Part shown: positions 1 through 6,688 of the stretch, piece after piece | Layout: the number at the start of each line of letters is the position of its first letter | Numbering within the stretch: the stretch's first letter is position 1 | Assembly (NCBI GenBank): GCA_938015795.1 | Contig: CALLXA010000008.1 | Coordinates: 1-13,929, forward strand | DNA length: 13,929 bases | Source of the DNA: an uncultured bacterium | GTDB lineage: Bacteria > Patescibacteriota > Dojkabacteria > SC72 | Reading direction: 5' to 3' | Made by a program: the position numbers and the translations under genes | The notes under the pieces: model-generated | Told to the model about the DNA's origin: nothing | Database searches by the model: none | The model's input: only the letters and a program-made list of their open reading frames with translations

Positions 1-693
1 ATAAATAACTACCTTAGGATATGGGATTATACAACATCAAAAAGAATTGACTACTGGACTGCAAATTCAGAATACATATCAAAAAAAATAGAAAAAATAT
101 ACCAAAAGAAAGCAACTGTAATCCACCCCGGGGTCGAAGAAAAGTATTTCAGCAAAAAGATTTCTTCAACCCCGGGGCAATATTTTCTTGTTCTATCAAG
201 GCTTTACGATCACAAAAGGATTGATTGGGCTATTAGAGCTTGTAAGGAAGCGAATAAAGAGCTTTTAATTATTGGTGAAGGTCCAGATAAGAAGTATTTA
301 CAAAAAATTGCTAAAGGATGTTCGAATATAAGATTTTTTGGCTTTGTATCTGATGATGAAGTTCTTGAATACTACAATAAAGCTCAGGCTTTAATATTTT
401 GTGGATTAGAAGATTTTGGTCTTGTTCCTGTTGAAGCTATGGCTAGTGGTACGCCTGTTTTAGCATATAGAGATGGTGGACTTTTGGAAACTGTAAAGAA
501 GGGTATTACTGGGGAGTTCTTCAAAGATGAAAATGAATTAATCAAACTACTTAAGAATTTTGATAGAAGCATATATAATGGTGATGTAATTAGAAAACAT
601 GCGTATTGTTTCTCGGAGGAAAAATTTTTGAAGAATTTAGAAATATTTTTACTAAAAGTATATGAACAAGAAAAAGCAAAGAAAGAACTTTAA
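1..693 (+). CDS. GT4-family glycosyltransferase, C-terminal part (5' end outside window)
   Basis: Frame 1 is open from the first base to a TAA at 691-693, giving 230 residues of a GT-B fold, retaining GT4 glycosyltransferase. Such enzymes move a sugar from a nucleotide sugar onto a growing glycan at the cytoplasmic face of the membrane. The fragment starts at the hinge (WDYTTSKRIDYWTANSEYIS), followed by the VIHPGV turn, the YFLVLSRL strand of the donor domain, IIGEGP, and the EX7E donor motif in LEDFGLVPVEAMASGTPVLA, then GGLLE. The acceptor-binding N-terminal domain is missing because the window begins inside the gene. It resembles O-antigen mannosyltransferases (WbdB/WbaZ-like), but donor and linkage cannot be read from sequence. 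Its end overlaps the next glycosyltransferase gene by 32 nt, so the two are probably co-transcribed and translationally coupled. A GC-rich inverted repeat lies inside it at 126-177. Confidence 0.88.
   Translation: MNNYLRIWDYTTSKRIDYWTANSEYISKKIEKIYQKKATVIHPGVEEKYFSKKISSTPGQYFLVLSRLYDHKRIDWAIRACKEANKELLIIGEGPDKKYLQKIAKGCSNIRFFGFVSDDEVLEYYNKAQALIFCGLEDFGLVPVEAMASGTPVLAYRDGGLLETVKKGITGEFFKDENELIKLLKNFDRSIYNGDVIRKHAYCFSEEKFLKNLEIFLLKVYEQEKAKKEL
126..177. repeat. 17-bp inverted repeat with CCCCGGGG ends, inside a gene
   Basis: The left arm at 126-142 reads CCCCGGGGTCGAAGAAA and the right arm at 161-177 reads TTTCTTCAACCCCGGGG. They pair over 17 bp with one mismatch (135/168) around an 18-nt loop. 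The eight GC-only bases at each end stand out in this AT-rich sequence. The reading frame passes through without a break: the left arm codes for the conserved HPGV turn and the right arm for the linker before the donor-domain strand. Confidence 0.8.
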
Positions 694-1846
694 TCAGAAA
701 GTTGCTGTTGTATGTGATCCATTGTTTAAATATGGTGGTGCTGAGCTACATTTAAAATATATATTAGAAGCATTTCCAAATTCAGAATTGTTTACGGCTT
801 TTTACGATGAAGGTTTTGTAAAAGAGTATTTCCCAAATGTGAAAATACATCATTCATTTATGCAATATATCCCAGGTAAATTTAAATTTCGGGAGCTTCT
901 TTTGTTATTACAACCTTTAGCGTACAGATCTTTTAATTTTAAAAATTATGATATTGTACTTTCTCATACGATATCTTTTGCTAAATTTGCTAAGCCACCT
1001 AAAGGTATTAAACATATTTGTTCATGTATGTCTCCCCCTAAATTTTTGTGGGATAGAAGTGCAAGAAGTATTCGGAATGAAAATGATTTTAAAGGAATAA
1101 ATAAATTTCTTTTTAAATTCTACTCTTTTTTCATGGATACTTTTTTAGAAGATCTTTGGAAAAAATGGGACAAAAATGCAGCTAACAGATGTGACAAAAT
1201 ATTGGGTAATTCAAATACAGTAAGAGAAAGAATTAAGAAATATTATGATATAGATGCAGATGTTATATATCCACCTGTTGAAGTAAAAAAAATAAAGGAA
1301 CATAAGTTAATGAATAGAAGAGAGAATTGGTTTGTGTATGTAGGTAGAGTTGAAAGTTATAAAGGTGTTGAGCTTGCAATTCGGGCTTGTGTAAAAGCGG
1401 GTGTGCAACTAAAAGTAGTTGGTAAAGGAAATGATTTAGAAAGAATGAAAGAATTGGTTCGTGAATTAAAAGCAAGAGGTTCTATAAAATTCTTAGGCTT
1501 TGTAAGTGATGAAGAGAAATTTGATCTTTTTTCTAGATGTAAGGCCTTTGTATATCCAGTAAGAAAAGAAGATTTTGGTATTGTTGCTGTTGAAGCCAAT
1601 GCTGCTGGTGCACCTGTAATAGCTTTTAGAGAGGGTGGAGTTTTGGAAACTATTTCAGAAAACAATCCTAAGACTGGAAAGTTTTTTGACAAATATACAG
1701 TTGATGAACTTGCTTCGATATTAAAGAATTTTAAATCAGAAAATTACAATCCATCTAATTGTAGAAAACAAGCAGATAATTTTGCCGCAGAAATCTTTGT
1801 TTACAAGATTCAAAACTATGTCCAAGATACGTTACAAGAAAATTAA
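662..1846 (+). CDS. GT4-family glycosyltransferase
   Basis: This is a complete 394-residue GT4 glycosyltransferase, normal in length for the family. The N-terminal domain opens with VAVVCDPLFKYGGAELHLKY (GGAE at residues 25-28, the acceptor-side glycine motif). The linker has LGNSNTVRERI and VIYPPV (about 181-206). The donor domain has FVYVGRVESYKG, VVGKG and IKFLGFVSDEE, then the EX7E pair E303/E311 in EDFGIVAVEANAAGAPVIAF. It is cytosolic or membrane-associated and probably adds one sugar to a lipid-linked surface glycan. The ATG at 662 is the only methionine before the GGAE motif; it overlaps the upstream gene by 32 nt and has no clear Shine-Dalgarno site. The donor domain is clearly related to that of the upstream partial gene (shared RAC, GFVSD, EDFG and GG.LET), which suggests an old tandem duplication. 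Sugar specificity is unknown. Confidence 0.9.
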   Translation: MNKKKQRKNFNQKVAVVCDPLFKYGGAELHLKYILEAFPNSELFTAFYDEGFVKEYFPNVKIHHSFMQYIPGKFKFRELLLLLQPLAYRSFNFKNYDIVLSHTISFAKFAKPPKGIKHICSCMSPPKFLWDRSARSIRNENDFKGINKFLFKFYSFFMDTFLEDLWKKWDKNAANRCDKILGNSNTVRERIKKYYDIDADVIYPPVEVKKIKEHKLMNRRENWFVYVGRVESYKGVELAIRACVKAGVQLKVVGKGNDLERMKELVRELKARGSIKFLGFVSDEEKFDLFSRCKAFVYPVRKEDFGIVAVEANAAGAPVIAFREGGVLETISENNPKTGKFFDKYTVDELASILKNFKSENYNPSNCRKQADNFAAEIFVYKIQNYVQDTLQEN

Positions 1847-2468
1847 GAGAATTCTTGATATTGTAGTTTCACTCTTACTTTTGACAATTCTTTCTCCTGT
1901 CTTCTTAATAGTTGCACTTTGTATTCTTTTGGAAGACAGAAAAGAGATATTTGTTCTTGAACCTAAAAGACTGAAGGGGGAAAATCTGGAAGAATTTAGA
2001 ATGTACAAGTTTAGAACAATGATTCCAAATGCTCATAATGAAATATTGAATAATCCCAAATACAAAAAATATAAAGAGAAGTGGTTGGGAAATGATGGAA
2101 AATTAAAAATAAATGAAGATCCTCGGATAACAAATGTGGGTAAATTTTTAAGAAGGACAGATTTAGATGAATTGCCACAATTGATAAATGTATTGAAAGG
2201 AGATATGTCAATAGTTGGTCCTCGTCCAATGTATATTGCGGAAATAGAGAAATTGAATGAGGAGGAGAGGCTTAAATTAAAAGATGTGTTTACTGTAAAA
2301 CCAGGGATAACTAGTCTTTGGGCTGTATCTGGAAGAAATAATATTATATTTAAAGACAGAATTATATTAGAAAGTGAGTATGCTAAGAATGTATCTTTTT
2401 TCTTAGATTTAAAAATATTACTTAAAACCCCATATATTGTAATTACAAGAAAAGGAGCATATGAGTAA
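1818..2468 (+). CDS. undecaprenyl-phosphate sugar-1-phosphate transferase (PglC/WcaJ type)
   Basis: This 216-residue bacterial sugar transferase (Bac_transf family) would transfer a sugar-1-phosphate from a nucleotide sugar to polyprenyl phosphate, the first membrane step of surface-glycan synthesis. It is the short monotopic PglC-like form: a basic N-terminus, one hydrophobic re-entrant segment at about 11-37, KFRTM at 64-68, the catalytic Asp-Glu pair D117/E118 in DLDELPQ, GPRP at 134-137, and PGITSLWAVSGRN at 162-174. It lacks the four extra N-terminal membrane segments of full WcaJ. The ATG at 1818 was chosen because the protein then starts directly before the family's KRxxDI motif. An ATG at 1782 would add 12 residues and deepen the overlap with the preceding gene from 29 to 65 nt. 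Position after two glycosyltransferases supports a polysaccharide operon. Confidence 0.9.
   Translation: MSKIRYKKIKRILDIVVSLLLLTILSPVFLIVALCILLEDRKEIFVLEPKRLKGENLEEFRMYKFRTMIPNAHNEILNNPKYKKYKEKWLGNDGKLKINEDPRITNVGKFLRRTDLDELPQLINVLKGDMSIVGPRPMYIAEIEKLNEEERLKLKDVFTVKPGITSLWAVSGRNNIIFKDRIILESEYAKNVSFFLDLKILLKTPYIVITRKGAYE
2452..2457 (+). promoter_or_regulatory. Shine-Dalgarno site for recO
   Basis: AAGGAG lies 3 nt before the recO ATG, inside the end of the sugar transferase gene. It is one of the few good ribosome-binding sites in the window and fixes the start of a gene that overlaps its neighbour by 8 nt. Confidence 0.6.
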
Positions 2469-3075
2469 AGAAATAGTTACCGTTATAAAATCCGTAAACT
2501 ATTCTGAGGCAGATAAAGTGCTAACTGTTTGGGGTCGAGAGTTAGGTAAATTTACAATATTTGCTAAAGGAATTAGAAAAATAAACAGTAAGAACAGAGG
2601 AAATATGCAAACTTTAAGTACAAGTGAGATATCTTTTTTTGAAGGGAAAGGTCTGCCAATATTAACAGAATCGCAAGCCATATTCATTCCAGATATTCGA
2701 ACAAATAATTTTGATATTAATAACGTTGAGAGAATTTTGTTTTTGTTAAATAAATTCTTACCAGAATATGATCCATATCCAAAACTTTTTGATGCATTAC
2801 AAGTAGTTTTAAAGAAAGGTTTGAAAATGGATGATGTGAATAAATTGAGATTAAAATTCTTAAAAGAAATGGGCTTTATTCAAGATCTTTCTGTTTGTTC
2901 TAACTGTGGTACCAGAGAAGATTTGAAATATTTAGATACAAATAGCTTTGCTCTTGTTTGTAAAAATTGTTACAGTAAAGGAAGAGGAAAACCTTTGGGA
3001 GATTCTCCATATAAATCACAAATGTTAACAAATTCTTTAGATAAATATATAAAGAAAGTTGTTGATGAAATATAG
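2461..3075 (+). CDS. recO: DNA repair protein RecO
   Basis: This 204-residue protein matches RecO, which binds DNA and SSB and helps RecR load RecA in gap repair. The N-terminal OB-fold shows EADKVLTVWGRELGKFTIFAKGIRK (about 16-40), equivalent to the usual 'D.iltv.T.e.Gk....akGark' signature. The helical middle follows. A zinc site is formed by C146/C149 (CSNCG) and C167/C170 (CKNC), and the segment after it keeps the family layout. It is shorter than the roughly 240 residues usual in other bacteria, mostly at the C-terminus. It starts at ATG 2461, overlapping the sugar transferase stop by 8 nt with AAGGAG upstream, and ends in TAG three bases before the next gene. It therefore sits in the same transcription unit as the glycan genes, although its function is unrelated. 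Confidence 0.9.
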   Translation: MSKEIVTVIKSVNYSEADKVLTVWGRELGKFTIFAKGIRKINSKNRGNMQTLSTSEISFFEGKGLPILTESQAIFIPDIRTNNFDINNVERILFLLNKFLPEYDPYPKLFDALQVVLKKGLKMDDVNKLRLKFLKEMGFIQDLSVCSNCGTREDLKYLDTNSFALVCKNCYSKGRGKPLGDSPYKSQMLTNSLDKYIKKVVDEI

Positions 3076-3078
3076 TTA

Positions 3079-5253
3079 ATGAAAATAAAAGCTGCCTTAA
3101 TTACAATACTTTTTGTTCTGTTTTGTGCAATATTCCCTGCAACTACTTTTGCTGAACAAGTTTTTGATGTAACTGTAAATGCAAGTATAGATCAAGATTT
3201 GTATTCTCAACTCAGCTTAGATAAATCAATAGTAGAAATTGGACAACCAACAAATGTTTTAATCAAAAGATTAGATCCTTCGGGTAATCCGAAATCAGGA
3301 AGAACAATACAAATATATGTACAAGATAATCCTTCTAGTATAACAATATCCCAACCCCCTATTACTGACTATTTTGGAAATACAGTTGGAAGTATTAGTT
3401 CTTTAAATACAGCTACATATACTATTTGTTCTAAAGATGTAACAGAAATAATACCTATATATATAACTGATTGTGAATCACTCTTTGTTGTACCTGTAGC
3501 AGTTCCTGTGATGACTCCAGAGCCACAATATACCAAAGGAAGTAAGAATACAGTAAGCTGGAATCATTCTGGTTCAAATACATATGAATATCAAGTACAG
3601 GTAAGCGATAATCAAGATTTCAGTAATATCCTTTCAACAAGCCCTTGGATCCCTGATATGTCATATGAATTCAAAGACCTTGTTAATGACAAAATCCACT
3701 TTTATCGTGTTCGAGCTAAAAACCAATACTCAGGTATAAGTAGCTGGTCTGGATATGTTTACAGTATTCAAGACTCCTCAAAACCAACAGTTGAATTATT
3801 AGAAATAGGAGATGTAGGAGAAAACAAAGTAGAGGATTGGGATAACACATTTGTAATACCAATGAGTTTTAGAGTAAAGGATAATGTTGGAATATCTAAT
3901 ACTAAATTTTACTGTGTACTAAATGACCAATCCGTTGTTGAATGTGAGAAAAATGTATCATTTAATAACGATACATTAACAGTTCAGCTATCCTTAAGTA
4001 ACCTAGAAAAAAGTAGTAAATATCAACTATATCCTAAATATTCATTCTGTGTTGAAGCCTCTGACCAAGTAGGGAATGTAAAAAGATTTTGTGATATTGA
4101 AATAAATATTGAACATAAAGAAACAATTGTTAATCCACCAAAACCAGATGTTGAAAAAACAAAAGATAGTATTGAGAAAATAGTTAATGATGTAGTTGAA
4201 GTTCTGGATAATACAGTCGGGAAATTAGATAGTAAGGATTTACAAACAGCAACAGTAACAACAACCGCTGCAACAGTAACTGTAGGTATTGGAGCTTTAG
4301 TAGCTAGTTTAGGATATTTACCATATATATTAATGGAATTAATTTTAAGTATATTCAGCTTCTTAGGATTTAGAAGAAAAGGAAATACATCTGGATACAT
4401 ATATGATTCAATGACAAAAGAACCAATCTCTCAAGCCATAGTTAGAATATTAAACTCAAAAGGAGCCCTAATATGGACTGATGTTACGGATAGCAATGGT
4501 TACTTTACATCTCCTAATATAGATAACGATGAATATACAATTAAAGTTATTGCAAGAAACTATACATTCCCATCAAAAGTAATATTTGGAAAAGAAGATT
4601 TCCCTTTGGAAAATGTTTACCACGGAGATAAGTTTAATGTCGAAAATGGAATAATCCCAACATTCTCAATACCAATGGATCATGAAGATATAAGTGAATT
4701 AAAAAAGAAAATCCAAAGTATACTATCATCATTAAAGTGGCTCTTAAAGATTATTCATATACTACTTTTTATTTTTGGATTAATCTTTAGTATATATTTC
4801 CTATACACTAACAAATTATGGTGGAGCTATATATTAATATTTTTGTATATCCCATCCTTTATACTTCTTACAAAAAACATATTTGGTGAGAAAGAGAAAT
4901 GGGGAATAATAAAAGATACAGAAGGAAAAGCTATGGAAAATGTAATTGTTGGATTAAAAGAATTAGAATACGGCAAACTAGTATCTAAAAGAATAACAAA
5001 TCTACAAGGAAAATATCGCTTTATTGTAGATAGAGGTGAGTATGAACTTGTACTTCTAAATCCAGATCTAAGAATTAAGGAAAAATTAGAAAAGATAATA
5101 ATTGATGATATAGATGGTACAAACAATGTAATAGCATTAGACCTGACGGTAGAAAATATAGAACTTATTAAAAAGAAAGAAGCAGAGAAAATTAAGTTGA
5201 AGAAAAAGAGGGAAGAAGAAGATGCTTTATTAATACCATTAGAAGAGCTTTAG
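3079..5253 (+). CDS. secreted multi-domain membrane protein with FN3/Ig-like and carboxypeptidase-regulatory-like domains
   Basis: The 724 residues begin with a signal peptide (MKIK, hydrophobic 5-21, likely cleavage after TTFA at 25). Next come an Ig/invasin-like beta domain (about 40-137), a fibronectin type III-like domain (about 147-231; VSWNHSG, YQVQVSD, HFYRVRAKN) and another beta sandwich (about 235-345). A helical linker (352-388) leads to a Thr/Ala-rich hydrophobic stretch (396-431) ended by FRRK. A carboxypeptidase-regulatory-like domain follows (about 436-533; GYIYDSMTKEPISQAIVRI, DSNGYF), then two membrane segments (about 552-575 and 578-600). A second domain of the same kind comes next (about 607-690; GIIKDTEGKAMENVIVGLK, LQGKYRF), and finally a charged Lys/Glu helix. 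No catalytic motif is visible, so the role may be adhesion or envelope structure. It starts 3 nt after recO. Domain names are inferred from strand patterns and motif residues, not a profile search. Confidence 0.7.
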   Translation: MKIKAALITILFVLFCAIFPATTFAEQVFDVTVNASIDQDLYSQLSLDKSIVEIGQPTNVLIKRLDPSGNPKSGRTIQIYVQDNPSSITISQPPITDYFGNTVGSISSLNTATYTICSKDVTEIIPIYITDCESLFVVPVAVPVMTPEPQYTKGSKNTVSWNHSGSNTYEYQVQVSDNQDFSNILSTSPWIPDMSYEFKDLVNDKIHFYRVRAKNQYSGISSWSGYVYSIQDSSKPTVELLEIGDVGENKVEDWDNTFVIPMSFRVKDNVGISNTKFYCVLNDQSVVECEKNVSFNNDTLTVQLSLSNLEKSSKYQLYPKYSFCVEASDQVGNVKRFCDIEINIEHKETIVNPPKPDVEKTKDSIEKIVNDVVEVLDNTVGKLDSKDLQTATVTTTAATVTVGIGALVASLGYLPYILMELILSIFSFLGFRRKGNTSGYIYDSMTKEPISQAIVRILNSKGALIWTDVTDSNGYFTSPNIDNDEYTIKVIARNYTFPSKVIFGKEDFPLENVYHGDKFNVENGIIPTFSIPMDHEDISELKKKIQSILSSLKWLLKIIHILLFIFGLIFSIYFLYTNKLWWSYILIFLYIPSFILLTKNIFGEKEKWGIIKDTEGKAMENVIVGLKELEYGKLVSKRITNLQGKYRFIVDRGEYELVLLNPDLRIKEKLEKIIIDDIDGTNNVIALDLTVENIELIKKKEAEKIKLKKKREEEDALLIPLEEL

Positions 5254-5283
5254 TATTGAAAATATAGCTCTATCTTGGTATTA
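5231..5283 (+). other. imperfect hairpin spanning the gene end and tRNA promoter
   Basis: TAATACCA (5231-5238) pairs with TGGTATTA (5276-5283), AGA (5241-5243) with TCT (5273-5275), and AGAGCT (5244-5249) with AGCTCT (5266-5271). That is 17 bp in three blocks with small bulges and a 16-nt loop. It encloses the stop codon of the membrane-protein gene and the -35 box of the predicted tRNA promoter. No U-tract follows, so it is not a classical terminator. Confidence 0.4.
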
Positions 5284-5284
5284 T
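5256..5284 (+). promoter_or_regulatory. sigma-70-like promoter of tRNA-Lys
   Basis: TTGAAA (5256-5261), a 17-nt spacer and TATTAT (5279-5284) form a near-consensus promoter. Expected initiation at about 5291 would leave a 5' leader of roughly 13 nt before the tRNA at 5304. It begins just after the stop codon of the upstream gene, so the tRNA can be transcribed independently. Confidence 0.6.
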
Positions 5285-5303
5285 TCACAAGTCCATTACA
5301 CAT

Positions 5304-5376
5304 GGGCGTATAGCTCAACCGGTAGAGCAAGCGACTCTTAATCGCTAGGTTCAGGGTTCGAATCCCTGTACGCTCA
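5304..5376 (+). tRNA. tRNA-Lys (anticodon CUU)
   Basis: A full 73-nt cloverleaf can be drawn. The acceptor GGGCGTA (5304-5310) pairs with TACGCTC (5369-5375) with one G-U pair. The D stem is GCTC/GAGC (5313-5316/5325-5328). The anticodon stem AGCGA/TCGCT holds the loop CTCTTAA, placing anticodon CTT at 5337-5339 (lysine, reading AAG). The T stem CAGGG/CCCTG holds the loop TTCGAAT, and the discriminator base is A5376. CCA is not encoded. Its 3' end lies only 3 nt from the TAA that closes the extended frame of the opposing endonuclease Q gene. Confidence 0.96.
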
Positions 5377-5379
5377 ATT

Positions 5380-5571
5380 TTACAAAGCCTTTATAATACC
5401 AAACACCCCATCATAACCAGCAGTAAGAGAAACATTCCCCTCCCTTATATTCTCAATACCCTTTCTCAAATCCTCATTATCTATATACTTAAGATTTACA
5501 TTCCTTAAAATATCAAACTCACTACCATACTTATTTACACTATCCATATACATACCCATAACACCCTTTCA
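5380..5571 (-). pseudogene. in-frame continuation of the endonuclease Q gene beyond an internal TGA
   Basis: After the TGA at 5571-5569 the same minus-strand frame stays open for 62 codons to a TAA at 5382-5380. The translated stretch contains YGSEFDILRNV and ends AGYDGVFGIIKAL. From memory, this matches the conserved end of the endonuclease Q/TIGR00375 family, where a 'GYDGVYG.I' motif closes the protein. All four of its glutamates use GAG, as most glutamates do in the upstream gene. Read through, the protein would be 422 residues, close to full-length archaeal EndoQ. The TGA replaces one residue between a Ser-Thr-Ser and Lys-Gly-Val, and one base change from TCA or GGA would create it. This may be a real nonsense mutation, a sequence error or a readthrough site. 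Confidence 0.75.
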
Positions 5572-6648
5572 GGAAGTACTCTTAATATTCAACATCTCAC
5601 AACAAATCTCAGCCAGCGGAATAATATACTCTACACTTTTATGCTTTTTAGGCCTAAAATCATATTCTCTATCTGCTAACTCATTAACCCTAAAATCAAC
5701 ACCAACAGTCAAAAACTTCTTACAAACAGGACAAATACCATTTAACAACCTCGTTCTATCTGGAGTACAACAAAAATTACACCTCCTATGACCATCCATA
5801 TGATACTTACCCTCCTCTGGAAAAAACTCAATAGTACCAACAAACCTCTCATCATTTAATCTCATTGATCCAATAATATTGTTGTAATTAAGATCACAAT
5901 TAAAAACATTAGCCTCCCGACCAAGCTTCCTAGGAGAATGAGCATCCGAATTTGAAATTAAAGTAATACCATCCAAACCAGATAACCGCCAATTCATAAA
6001 AGGATCAGAAGACAAACCAGTCTCCACAGCCGTTATATATTTAGAATAATCATCAAAACACTCAAAAATAGAATCAAAACCAGATTTAGAACCAAACAAA
6101 GAAAACCAAGGAGTCCAAATATGTGCAGGAATAAAATAATTATCCTCAGAAACATCATAAGTAAGCTTTAATAAATCCTTAACATCTAAACCAAGAATAG
6201 GGCGACCATCCGAATGAATATTACCAATACCCTCTAACTTCTTACTAACCATTTCCATCTCTTTGAAACTAGGAACTATCAAAATACTATGCACCTTACG
6301 CACTCTATCATTCTTTTTGTAAATAGAACTAACCTCTGAAGTAAGAATAAACCTAATAAAATTATTCCTGACAGAAACAGGCACCTCTTTATCTAACTCC
6401 TTAGAATATTTTTTCTTTAACATAAACAAACCATCCTCCGCAGGCTCTAACTTCTCCTTTATCTCCTCCTGCCAATCAGGATGAGTAAAATCTCCAGTAC
6501 CAATAACATTTATACCTTTAATCTTTCCCCACTTATACAAAGAATCTAAATCCATATCCCTACTAGTAGCTCTAGAATATTTAGAATGAATATGAAAATC
6601 AGCTAAAAATAGTTTTAGGTTGTCATTTTTTCTTTCTGTATCAATCAC
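5569..6648 (-). CDS. endonuclease Q-like PHP-domain protein, stopped early by an in-frame TGA
   Basis: These 359 residues match the endonuclease Q/TIGR00375 family, which cuts DNA 5' of deaminated bases such as uracil and hypoxanthine. The PHP domain supplies metal ligands: DFHIHSKYSRATS (D17, H19, H21), IGTGDFTHPDW (about 49-59), E105 in LTSEVSS, H176 in PAHIWTPW, E209, and SNSDAH (D235, H237). A zinc-finger segment has C290/C293 and C306/C309 (CPVCKK). The start is GTG at 6648: no ATG exists between the upstream in-frame stop and the conserved DFHIH. The gene lies 40 nt after elp3 on the same strand, with no terminator seen, so both may share a transcript. Glutamates are mostly GAG, while neighbours favour GAA, perhaps a sign of different ancestry. 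It ends at a TGA that cuts off the conserved C-terminus (5380-5571). Confidence 0.88.
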   Translation of the reverse strand: MIDTERKNDNLKLFLADFHIHSKYSRATSRDMDLDSLYKWGKIKGINVIGTGDFTHPDWQEEIKEKLEPAEDGLFMLKKKYSKELDKEVPVSVRNNFIRFILTSEVSSIYKKNDRVRKVHSILIVPSFKEMEMVSKKLEGIGNIHSDGRPILGLDVKDLLKLTYDVSEDNYFIPAHIWTPWFSLFGSKSGFDSIFECFDDYSKYITAVETGLSSDPFMNWRLSGLDGITLISNSDAHSPRKLGREANVFNCDLNYNNIIGSMRLNDERFVGTIEFFPEEGKYHMDGHRRCNFCCTPDRTRLLNGICPVCKKFLTVGVDFRVNELADREYDFRPKKHKSVEYIIPLAEICCEMLNIKSTS

Positions 6649-6688
6649 TATTAAGTCTTTTTCATATTAATTTAACAAACTATGAGAT

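Noticed and set aside
5569..5571. TGA reassigned to glycine, as in Gracilibacteria and Absconditabacteria
   Set aside because: All other genes are full length with no internal TGA, and sufC uses TGA as its stop in a normal overlap with sufB. A glycine code would put many TGA codons in every gene.
5500..5575. Selenocysteine at the internal TGA
   Set aside because: The family does not have a catalytic cysteine at this point as far as I recall, and I see no stem-loop directly after the TGA.
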